This document shows positions 1 to 10,700 of a DNA stretch of 53,641 nucleotides, piece after piece. A program made the position numbers and the translations under genes. Below the pieces are notes generated by a model, which saw nothing but the letters and a program-made list of their open reading frames with translations, ran no database searches and was not told the DNA's origin. The first letter of the stretch is position 1. Each line of letters starts with the position of its first letter. The stretch is from Branchiostoma floridae (lineage: Eukaryota; Chordata; Leptocardii; Amphioxiformes; Branchiostomatidae): assembly GCF_000003815.2 (NCBI RefSeq), contig NC_049992.1, forward strand, positions 15,889,060 through 15,942,700, written 5' to 3'.

Positions 1-1238
1 GGTAGGGATTATCTGATCTCTCTTTTTTTCTTGTATTTTGTTGTAGGCTGGCCAAAACTCTAGTGTGACATGTTACAATAGAGTTAAACAACGTGAACTG
101 AAATGCATGAGGACACAAAATGTCTTATAATCTAAAACTTGAATATTGTGCATAATAGATAAATTTATTTACCCTTCATTAGATAGGAAAAGCAGTGTTT
201 TTACTTCAATACGAAGCAGGCTGAATAAAAATTCTAACTGGAAGCTATGTAACTCCACTGCCAACCCCAGAAAAACTAGGGTCGGCAGGTTTTTCTAGAG
301 TAGGTAGGAAAACAGGAAACACAACATTTTTCCTATTCTTCATATACATCAGGGCTTGTATGCAAACCGTATGCTAGATCAAGTAGAGATTTCATAATTT
401 TCTCAAGTACCCTAATATACTCTAATTTTTTTCAACCCTGAAACTCACTGATTGCTCCATATTCATCTCAAAAATTGATGATAAACGTAGCTTTCTGGAC
501 TAAACAAACAAAACAAAAGCTGTGATAATTGCGAAACAAAATTGCCGTTTGACCTTTCCAGATGACATATACAGACAGCCTGTGCGGAGATAGGGTTGAA
601 GATAGGGACAACGTTACAAATGCCAAACTGTCTGTTGGACGGGGTTTAACAGTCTGTCTTTTCCTCCTGACATTTTCCACGCTAATGAAACAGGACAAGC
701 GTACGTCGCTCTACAAATTCAAGTCTCAGGTGCAGGAGTCGGGCCTTTATTTTCTTTGTGTAAGGTTAATATGTCCTGGCCGACGGACCAACACAACACG
801 CGACCTATGTCAGAACGGTGTACCATGATTTCGATCTCCAGCGGTGTTGCGATATAAAATATACATAAAGCAATAAGCCCACATTCTTTAGGGACACGTA
901 TACACATATAGACCAGCGGTGGGAGACAATAGATCATATTGCAGTTTTTATGGTGGTTCTGAACAATGCGTAGCTGTGCAAGTTTAATTTTCAGGATGAC
1001 AAAGTTCACTTGGCGCAAAACTGTAATAGTCACAGCGGTAATATGAATTCTCAAATTTATTACACGTAAAGTTGTCATAAACGCCCAATGTTGAAAATGC
1101 GCCTCTATATCATTGTTTAAAAGTCATGAAATGTCTGTGGATCATTGTAATCTAAGAAGTTTTCTCTGAAACTGAATTTTTCCTTTCTACATCTTTTAAA
1201 ATATGCCCATAGCCGATGTTCCAAAACAGAACGTCAAA
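1..1238. other. Non-coding, AT-rich flank
   Basis: Only short ORFs with no family resemblance occur here, and no splice-bounded exon was recognised. The signal exon of gene A could lie here or further upstream. Confidence 0.4.
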
Positions 1239-1489
1239 GGTGGTATCTCGCTGCACTTGGGACACCAGTGCGGCACTGCGCATGCGGGGTTCGAAAGATT
1301 ACTCAACGAATTTCAGAGATAAAGAACGAATTTTCTTGCGTTTTGTGTATTTTGTTGTCTTCTAAGTCATACTTCTACGTGTTGCGCAATATTTTAATTA
1401 TAAAAAATCGACAAAAATAACACACCATTTCCGCAGTGAACAATCCCCGCAGTGCCGCACCGGTGCCCCAAGTGCAGTGAGATACCACC
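1239..1489 (+). mobile_element. Long-TIR MITE, copy 1
   Basis: About 50 bp terminal inverted repeats begin GGTGGTATCTC and end GAGATACCACC, with the inner part TGCGGCACTGCG mirrored by CGCAGTGCCGCA. The AT-rich core contains TTTTGTGTATTTTGTTGTC. The element is too small to encode a transposase. Seven more copies or fragments lie in the window. Confidence 0.8.
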
Positions 1490-2784
1490 TGAAGTAGGAA
1501 ATGTTCCATTGCTTCTCCAGAAGAACGTATACTTCAAGACACCACCACTCCAGGATTACCATAGTAGTAATCCCTAGATTACCCTAATCCCCGCTAAGCT
1601 CTAAATATTGACAATGTTGGAGTTCTCTCAATTAAATGCATGTCCGTCAGCTTGTCGAGCATATTGAGCGAAGTTCCTTTCACGAATTTAATTACATGCT
1701 GCTCAAGCGGCCGTGCGTGTACGCTGGTTCCTATTAATTCCTTCCACGGAGCCGGAACGCTGAGGATTTCACACTTTCACCTTTAATCTAACAGCCCGGA
1801 AACTCATCGGAAGAACTTTGGGGGAAAGAACTTTTCATTTCCTTTCGGGATGAGGGATGCTTACACGCAAAATGCACATTTACATTTTATGAGGCTTCCT
1901 TTCGCAGGACATAATGACTTTGGGGGAAAATATAGATCCAAATGTCTTTTGACTCAAAACTTTAGAACTTTATCCGCGCATTCAATTCCTACATCGTAAA
2001 TGAAATTAGGAAAAAATAGCTCACAAGAAAAAATAATTTACACGTACACTATCAATAGTATCATGTCACCATCGTTTTTCTCTTTGATTTGAATAAAGGT
2101 CTGTTGTATGTTAAGGTCGGTCAGATAACTCTGGAAAATTTTGTCGTATTCACTAGTTTTCCATCTAGCATTGAAGATAGAAATGCTGCAAAGCCCCACT
2201 CTCCCATATCAACTGATCCTCCCCTAAGGTTGCAGTTAATTGGAATCATGCCGTGTTAAATTCGACCATCCTAAAGGCAGTGGAGGTTCTTTTGTTAGGA
2301 GTCCGCTCTGGGACTGAAAATGCAATTACGGCTCCCGCGATGTCTCCGGGCGCGCGCCTTAATTTGTGGAGAGTCATTAGCCGAAAAGTGCGGGCCAGAG
2401 CACCGAAACTTTTACACTGACTGGACACTCAAATTGTAAGCCGCTTATTGGTTCATTCAATCACTCACCCCGGCCATGTACTCACGTATTCCCCTCATGT
2501 AGTGACCGATGGATTCCTGGATATCGAACGATTTTGCTTCTCCAGAATAGAATTCTAGATGGCTATGAAAGTCATTCTCGATTTAGATGTTATGTAAGTA
2601 GGGTTTTAACGATTCTTTTTAACCACACAACGTTATAAGTTTTTAAGCAAGTCTCCAGTAACGCGTGTACCCGTATGTAAATGCCATCATAATTCAGACT
2701 TGATGTTTCTAGTCTGCCAAGTGGTAAAATGAATAAAGATTTCAAGAAGGACTCAACAGAAGTCTCTATTTCGTACTTCGCACA
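1490..2784. other. Non-coding stretch
   Basis: No exon, repeat unit or RNA gene was recognised. A short ORF runs to a donor-like GTAAGT at 2594, but it leaves in phase 2 and lacks a signal-like core. Confidence 0.4.
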
Positions 2785-3512
2785 ATTCGTAATAGAAAAA
2801 AAAAGCACTTTGGTCTATATAGGATCTATGTACGTATTCATGCATGTCCTAAGACCCTTCCCAAAGGTTGTTGTGTGGTTATGTGCATTGGAATACTTTC
2901 AACAAGATATGATATTCATAATAGAAAAAAAAGCACTTTCTTGGTCTATGTACGTGTTCATGCATGTACTAAGACCCTTCCCAAAGGTTGTTGTGTGGTT
3001 ATGTGCATTGGAATACTTCCAACAAGATATAATATTCATAATAGAAAAAAAAGCACTTTCTTGGTCTATGTATGTAGTCATGCATGTACTAAGGCCCTTC
3101 CCAAAGGTTGTAGTGTAGCTATGTACATTGGAATCTTTCCGACAAGATATGATATTCATAATAGAAAAAAAGCACTTTCTTGGTCTATGTATGTATTCAT
3201 GCATGTAGTAAGGCCCTTTCCAAAGGTTGTAGTGTGGTTATGTACATTGGAGTACTTCCAACAAGATATAATATTCATAATAGAAAAAAAGCACTTTCTT
3301 GGTCAATGTACGTATTCATGCATGTAGTAAGGCCCTTCCCAAAGGCTGTTGTGTGGTTATGTACATTGGGATACTTCCAACAAGATATGATATTCATAAT
3401 AGAAAAAAAGCACTTTCTTGGTCTATGTACGTATTCATGCATGTTGTAAGGCCCTTCCCAAAGGTTGTAGTGTAGCAATGTACATTGGAATCTTTCCGAC
3501 AAGACATGATAT
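2785..3512 (+). repeat. Tandem array, about six units of 119-120 bp
   Basis: Units recur near 2822, 2947, 3067, 3187, 3306 and 3425, each with CATGCATGT, CCCTTCCCAAAGG, CAACAAGATAT and an A-run before GCACTTTCTTGG. Some units are exactly 120 bp, so reading frames stay open across them, giving a spurious 40-residue protein repeat. Single-base length changes in later units break the frame. Confidence 0.9.
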
Positions 3513-4641
3513 TAAGTGCTACACTGCAAGAGAAGATGATGAATCTACTAATAAAAACAGCTCCGACTGACTGACTTGGTGAGAAGATTGAAGTGATAAA
3601 TCTCGCTAATGTACAGAGGACCTCTGGGAGCAGAGGCGTGGATCAAACTATCTTTATTACTTTACAAAAAAAAGCAAAAATAATTATCAAAATCGAAATG
3701 AAAAAGTATTATGTTCATCGTCTACATCACTCACAACGATAAAATCGTTAACGAAAATCGTTCGCAAAATCTGTTATAAGAATTGTTATGCAGAGCAAAT
3801 ATGCCAGAATGTTTCAGAATCTTCTTAAAATATTCGAGCTGGAAATGTCGCAATGCAAGGTGAGTAGATTAGTATTACAACAGATCGATACAGATTTCTT
3901 ATGCTTAATTCAATATATAGACGTAAAGCAAGTCTTTCGGAAGTGTCTTCGACTGTCAAGAGACAACTATCCGTCTAATCATACTTGGGAGGATTCTTTT
4001 TTTTATTTCATTGCCGCGTTTTTTAAAATCAAACAGTCAAAATAGTAAGATTTTTCTAACATTGAAGAGTGATGCGTGCAAAAGGGCTCGTGGCGAACTG
4101 ATCTCGTTTTGTGAAAAGTTCGATATTACTGGACGACCCTAAACAAATTACGCCCGGTCATAGGTTAATGATAATGGCCCGCCAGCCACCATAATGTCGT
4201 CCTAATATCTATTCAATTACACGGGCCCTCTTATACGGCTAATTTGAAGTTGCGAACTCTATGAATAAAACACCACATTGAGTAATGTAGCTTGAAAAAG
4301 GCCCATCTTGTCGTTTTTCACATGGATGGTTTAATTTGCAGAAGATTCATTAAAACATTGCGTTCTGAAGGAACATTTCTATAAATGAAATATACATGTA
4401 TACTTACGCAGGAAATTGTGGAGCTTTAGAAAACGCCCCATAACAAAAAAGGCACTCTTTTTTTTACCATATCGTGTGCTAAATGCTACTTGAAAGAAAG
4501 TAAGTTTTGCTGGTATAGTCTTTATATGTAATGATAATCTGTTGCATATTGAGACATAAAAGTCTTAACTATAGTACGTACATATGAAAATTCTAAAACT
4601 CTTTTGTGTGTTAAGCTTTCAGACTCATGTTAAGGGCTTAA
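3513..4641. other. Non-coding stretch
   Basis: An ORF at 3788-4045 contains a donor-like GTGAGT at 3860 after the codons QCK, but its peptide resembles no known family. Nothing else was recognised. Confidence 0.35.
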
Positions 4642-4883
4642 GATGGTATCTCACCGCACTTGGGGCACCTGTGCGGCACTGCGGGGTTCGAAAGATTACT
4701 CAACGAATATCAGAGATAAAGAACGATTTTCATTTACGTTTTGTGTATTTTGTGGTCTTCTAAGCCATACTTTTACGTATTACGCAATATCTGAATTTAA
4801 AAAAAAAATCGTCGAAAAAAAAACAAAACAGTGCCGCAGTGAACGAACCCCGCAGTGCCGCACCGGTGTAATGAGATACCACC
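4642..4883 (+). mobile_element. Long-TIR MITE, copy 2
   Basis: The element starts GATGGTATCTCACCGC and ends GAGATACCACC. The right TIR has lost about 15 bp between CACCGGTG and the terminus. The left flank reads CTTAA. Confidence 0.78.
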
Positions 4884-5301
4884 GTTACCGTGTGTAGTTG
4901 GTGATTGATGAATAGGGCGTTTTGATATCTGAGAAATTGCGGACGAAACCGCAAATTAGACACTGCAGATAAAGTCCAGATGGGTCTGATGGATGTACTG
5001 TCAATAGAAAACCCACAGGGTGTCCTCAACCAGATTTAACAGGCACAACGTATCTATCAACGATCTAATTGTGTACTGAGGTAATGATGATGTGATTTTT
5101 CTTGGACATTTTGAATTTTCGGGCATTGAAAACACCTCACTGTTTTTTTTCTACTCATCGAAATCCATACAATCATCAATATTTATAAGATTTCGGATGT
5201 ACCACATCTATGAACTCGTTTGAACTATTTGCTTGTGTGTTAACATATGTAGGATGCTTCGGGATATTCATAATTCATTATGATCAGTATCTGTGTCTTC
5301 A
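4884..5301. other. Non-coding spacer between two MITE copies
   Basis: Nothing recognisable was seen in this spacer. Confidence 0.35.
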
Positions 5302-5547
5302 AGTGGAATCTCACTGCACTTGGGGCACCGGTGCGGCACTGTGGGGTTCGTTGACTGCGGCACTGTTGTGTTATTTTCGTCAATTTGTTTATGATTTAGA
5401 TACTGCGTAATATGTAAAAGCATGACTTAGAGGACAACAAAATACACAAAACATAAGAAAATTCGTTCTTTATCTCTTGAATTCGTTGAGTAATCTTTCG
5501 ACCCCGCAGCGCCGCACCGGTGCCCCAAGTACAGTAAGATGCCGCCT
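5302..5547 (-). mobile_element. Long-TIR MITE, copy 3 (core inverted)
   Basis: This is the same TIR family, but the core reads in the opposite sense: the GTTATTTTCG side comes first and the ACAAAATACACAAAAC side second. The terminus is degraded to GATGCCGCC. Confidence 0.77.
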
Positions 5548-5665
5548 TTACACGCATCCAAAAAAAACCCGAAAACCTCACCATACCTCACACAGGTTTT
5601 GGCATGGGTGAATTTATGCATAAGAATTTCAAACCGCCTACATTTTCATTCCGGCACCGATCGAG

Positions 5666-5911
5666 ATGGAAAATTGGAGCTGTTGGTTGGACCCTGTGGA
5701 CCTTGTTATAAAGATGTGGACAGACGTAATCAGACTAGCGGTCTACGGAGTGCTAATCCGACTCTACATCATGCCAGCTTTGTGGTTCTCTGGGTGGTTT
5801 TATAACATGTTTCATTACGTTTTAGGGCTGGAACGGTACGCTTTGCAATCTGTCTCCTCTGGTATTGTGCATCGTACTCAGAGTGTTTTGAAGAACCCTG
5901 TCCTTACTTGA
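5666..5911 (+). CDS. Candidate 81-residue membrane microprotein
   Basis: ATG at 5666 and TGA at 5909 bound a single open frame rich in Trp and hydrophobic residues, beginning MENWSCWLDPVD. A stretch from about residue 20 to 52 (VIRLAVYGVLIRLYIMPAL, then WFSGWFYNM) could span or lie in a membrane. The C-terminal third is polar and ends NPVLT. No family was recognised. The composition looks more protein-like than that of other short ORFs in the window, but there is no splice or polyadenylation support, so chance or an old gene fragment remains possible. It lies on the same strand as gene A, 1.7 kb upstream of its first known exon. Confidence 0.25.
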   Translation: MENWSCWLDPVDLVIKMWTDVIRLAVYGVLIRLYIMPALWFSGWFYNMFHYVLGLERYALQSVSSGIVHRTQSVLKNPVLT

Positions 5912-7090
5912 CACCATGTTTCTAGCTCTTCTTATCTAAAGTGAATTTGAATGATGGTTGTGAAGTCCGTGTCAGATGCTTAGACGGAGTTTATTTCTTA
6001 ACAAGATCATGCTTCTTTCATCATGGCCTTCTCTGCACTCTACGTACATGTACGATTGTTGTACTTTGAGATGAAACGTTTCAAATTTCTTTGACAACGT
6101 TAAAGGAGGCAATATCAAGTTAAAATGAACTCTTACCAAAAATAAGAAGTGACTTTGAGTTCACCTTGACTTTGCTAGTTGTCAATTTCGATCCTGTTAT
6201 CTTAACATTCATTAACACAGTTAAAGTATCCAAGAAAATTAAAGCCGTCTGAAAGATCCGCCAAGTTGATAATCCTTTTGTACGACGTGCCCATTTGATT
6301 GTTGCCGACGCCACAGCGACGCCAAATTGGTCGTTAAACCCTTCAACATATCGCACTACAGAGGATATCTGAAATCACAGTATTACGGCAGCGCAATTTG
6401 CTTTCTTATCTGGTACCCGTAAATTCAACACCGGAGACACTTGCAATTGGTTAAGGGTGTTTTGTGTACATAGCGCGTGCGGAAAACGGATTCGCTTGCT
6501 GTTTTAAATCATGTGTCGTCCATGAATCATAGCAAAGGAGGGGTGTAAAGTATGCACGAGAACGTAATGTATGATTTATCGCAGTAATGAAAAGTTACCG
6601 AGAGGTGGAAATATTAATCTACGGCGTGTAAGCCTGTGGGGTTTTGTGATAAAGAAATGGAAGTAAGAGGTATTTCAGCTAGACGCGCCATTTAGAGCGG
6701 TATAGCCCCGAGCACCGTCGTTCATCACAATTCACAAACCCTTCATGTGTGGTAAGACTTATAACTGCAATACACAACACCCACACTTTGCAAAGATGTT
6801 ATACTCGCCTCGGGGATTCATTGTTCGTCATAGATTTTTGCAGATCGTTATTCACCATGTAGAATAATCCTTTTTACACGACGTTATGTGATTTAAACAG
6901 TAACGTGGTGTATCTCCGGGGTGCTGAAACCCCGACTGCTTGAGTATAATGACAGGTCATTTCACGAATAGGTGTTAGTGTTCTCAAAGATGTAACTTTT
7001 ACATGGCTTTATCACCATTCAGAATTACCACGGGATTTACATGAAGATTTTGTTGATCTCGGAGCTTTGTACACTAAGGCAGAAATACAA
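5912..7090. other. Non-coding stretch upstream of gene A
   Basis: No signal-peptide exon ending in phase 1 was found. A short ATG-TGT-G followed by GTAAGA near 6750 has the right phase but no hydrophobic core. Confidence 0.35.
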
Positions 7091-7137
7091 ATGGGCATTG
7101 TGTGATACAACACTGAGCATTGTGTGATACAACACTA
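7091..7137 (+). repeat. Two-copy direct repeat
   Basis: GCATTGTGTGATACAACACT occurs twice in direct succession, about 24 bp apart. Confidence 0.8.
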
Positions 7138-7232
7138 AGAAAAGAGAAAATTGCAAAACACGAACAAAGCTTTATGCATAGCAACACAAGATAGAGGCAA
7201 CGTTAACATATCAAAGGCACTAGGCCGAAAAG

Positions 7233-7482
7233 CAGTTACTCAAGCAACAGGATATGATTTTGGAAACGGTCAGACGTTTCAGATCCACCATCCACTATCA
7301 AACGGTCAGACGTTTCAGATCCACCATCCACTATCATTCTATCACTGAAGTGATCTGGCAGAAACTGGTCTTTTATACCCTAAGTATAAATGCAAAAGAG
7401 CAGAAGACAATTTTGGGTATCTGAAACGTCTGACCATTTCCAAAATCATATCCAGTTGCTTTAGTAGCTGCTTTTTGGCGTA
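7233..7482. mobile_element. Foldback (hairpin) element with an internal duplication
   Basis: The left arm, with GGATATGATTTTGGAAAC and GGTCAGACGTTTCAGAT, is mirrored by the right arm at about 7419-7480. Inside, a unit of about 35 bp (GGTCAGACGTTTCAGATCC with CACCATCCACTATC) is tandemly duplicated at 7266-7335. The arms are about 60 bp. It lies 100 bp upstream of the first known exon of gene A. Confidence 0.8.
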
Positions 7483-7581
7483 TCGTATTACGTGGATGTC
7501 TAACCTTCATCGACGTATCAAAGGCATTGCATCAAAGTGCGTCATAAGATTTTGATTTAACGCTTAGTTTCCACTTTCCAG

Positions 7582-7718
7582 GTGCATTTGCCCAGTCATC
7601 AATAGGCCTGACGCTACCCGCCAGTGTGAACACTGTTCTAGGTGATCCAGTGACTCTGCCGGCCACTTACGACACGAGTAGCAAAATTGTCCTTGTCCAT
7701 TGGAGCAAAGTAGACAAG
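7582..7718 (+). CDS. Gene A exon: first half of cysteine-less V-like Ig domain
   Basis: The acceptor TTCCAG ends at 7581 and the donor GTTAGT starts at 7719. It enters in phase 1 and leaves in phase 0. The start SSIGLTLP, the strand-B region GDPVTLPATY and the strand-C Trp in VHWSKVDK align with genes B and C. The strand-B position that is normally Cys is Ala (LPAT). Confidence 0.8.
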
Positions 7719-10700
7719 GTTAGTGGCCATTTAAGAGGAGTTCACGTAAGGACAGCTTTCTCGTGTCTGTTTTACTAAACACGTTTAAATGAAAATGAGA
7801 ATATCAGTCATGCAAGAGATGTTACAGATGCTAAAGTTAACAAAGACGGCTGTTGGGGTATACGTTCAAATACAACCCAGTCCCTACGACTGGATAAAAA
7901 ACGGATATTTACTTCCGGACGTTTCGAGTGACATCCATCACTCTTCTTCAGCGTCACTAGAATGGACTGGCAGAACAATTCAATACAAGCACAGCTAACG
8001 AGAAAAATTGGTTGAACCACTAACTCCTAAGGATCGTATGCGAAAGTCACTAAAAAATTTAAATCATGTTTGCATAGTTCCCCATGGTGAGACAACACCA
8101 TAGGAAAAGTTTTTGGAGACGGTGGTTGAGGCATAACGTTATGTTTAAAAATTTAACAGATTAGAGGGATGGGGTTGGAGGGGATGATAACAACGATCAA
8201 ATTTTTGGAAGGAGTCAGAAAAATTGCAATCCACTTTTTTGTTCACTTCTAGTAAACGCACTATAAGACCACAGCTAGCTAAATGTTTCTGTCACACTCC
8301 CTTCAGACCGACCCGAATCTGAGGAGACAACCGGTGTTTTCCTACTACCCGACGTCGAAGTCCTCCAAGCTTAAGGCGTATGGAGACTACGAGGGCCGGA
8401 CGGAGCTGGTCGGCTCGGCGTCGTTAAAGATCCAGTCGACCACCGATGAAGATGAGGGGACGTTCGCGCTTCAGATCGCTGCAGAGGGGGAGGGGACTCA
8501 GGAGGGGTTCGTGGACTTAAAGATACTAAGTACGAGTTTTATTACTGAATATCTTTTCCTTCCGCAGTCTTGTATTTTAAGTGGGATACATTAGGCCACA
8601 CTGACTAATTTTATGGATGACATCGAAACCTAATGCACGAGGGCAAAAAAAAATTAGCAAAAAGAAGATGCTAAACCACACGACTAAACATGGATTCCAT
8701 TCTTTTCCAGGCTTGGTTTGTCTTGTGTACCTTGAGTAAGCCTGTAAGATAATCGTCGTCATTTCAATACATTAAATGTTTTTATTGCCATTCTTATTTT
8801 AAGAGAGTACAGGGGACGGTGGCCCTATGCCCTTGTCATGTACCTCCTTATCCTGGAGAGTAGATCCTCTGGCCAGCATAAAACTGACCAGGGATGTCCT
8901 TTGGTCACATGTGGTTACAGTTTTTTTTAGGACAGGCGAAACGCAATGCGCGCGTGGATGTCATTAATAAAACTAAGTCAATGTGACCTTATTCAAATAC
9001 AATTCAATCTCTACAACTGGATAAAAAACGGATATTTACTTCCGTACGTTTCGAGTGACATCCATCACTCTTCTTCAGTGTCACAATGTGGCCTTACTTC
9101 ACACAAAACGCACATAATATCAGATGATTTATACAAAAATCAACCAAAATCTTAACATCAAATTGCGCTGTTCTGTTTTTTCTTGAACGGAGGCCAACGA
9201 ACTTTCATATCATGCAAGAGCAAGAATATTGCATCAAAGACTGGACATCATACGAGCTCTTATGAAATCTGATTTGTATTGATGAAAATGCCACTGTCAT
9301 TGCAAAGCGTAAGAAGGTCATATTATCGTCTTTAATATTTCATCGAGAGATATAGGTGTGGTTTTCTTGTCACCTATCTGAGATGTACGAAACGACACAC
9401 TGGTGTGGAGTACTTCTAGGGCACAGAGTAACTCAAGCTGGTAATGTTTCAGTCTCTGGAGGAATGGATTGATTTAGATGATTTTGTTTTGACGGGCTAT
9501 ACCAAAAGTGCACTATTTGCTTGTGATAAGACTATCCCACGTACGTATACTGTCCGCCTCTTAGGCCATAGCAAGTAAATTTTATGGATGACATCAGGTG
9601 TCCATTAATTTTCGCCTGATTTCATCTTGATTTTTTTCCTCTTCGGGGATGGTCAGATAGAACAAAATGTTGTGTTGTAGCCTATTATTGTGGAGGTGAC
9701 ACCATGGAGGTAGCCATGACTTAAGTTGCAGAAGTGAAACTTGTTGGATAATTGTAAAAGTGCAACCAATATGGAAGACATACGTGTAGTTGCCAACATG
9801 GTAAGGGCTACCAGTAAGCTACACTGTTGTCACTTTTACTATTAGTTCACTTCTTGAATACAGGAATGAATGCCTAGTTAGCTGTGACTTCAAATCTTGT
9901 TACAACGTCTCTGGCGTTTGTTTTCGAAAACAGCCATCATGTTTTTACACATCTTGTTTTTTTTTCGCCATCTCATTATTTTTGCATTCTGCATAGGGTG
10001 TCATCCATAAAATCTACTTGCTATGGCCTTATTGGTATCAACCGAATCTTCAACTGGAATCCCAACGCCATCTGCACAGACCCATCGTATGAGGATATAA
10101 ACCCAATACATAACAAATACTCAATGTGCCCTGGGTCGATGAGATTACACTGACACATCCAAACGTGAAAAGATCATTTGTCTTCATTTGATCGGCTCCC
10201 TTTCCGCCCATCTTTACCGCTACTGGGGTACATCAAGAGGGACATTAAGGCAATGCAATGTGAAGTGGCTAATATATCTCTACTTGTGCGCCTGGTCTAC
10301 ACAACGTGAGCTCGTAGCGTAAAGGTATACAACCTTACTGCACTTGGGGCACCAGTGCGGCACTGCGGGGTTCGAATGATTACTCAACGAATTTCAGAGA
10401 TTAAGAAGGAATTTTCTTACGTTTTGTGTATTTTGTTGTCTTCCAAGTCATACTTTTACGTGTTACGCAATATCTAGATTATAAAAAAAAAATCGGCGAA
10501 AATAACACAATATTCAGTGCCGCAGGCAACAAACCCCGCAGTGCCACACCGGTGCCCCAGGTGACGTGAGATACCACACTTAGTGTTTCAGGGTGCTGAT
10601 AGAGTTTCTTTCAATGCCCAGTCAAAACTATTTCTCAGACATATTCCAGAAATCCTAGTTCGTAATGGCGTGCGGGTGGTACTGACAGGATGTACGTACG

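Noticed and set aside
2785-3512. Long overlapping ORFs on both strands taken as a repeat protein or a CRISPR-like array
   Set aside because: The units are contiguous 119-120 bp tandem copies without spacers, in animal DNA; the frames break in later units.
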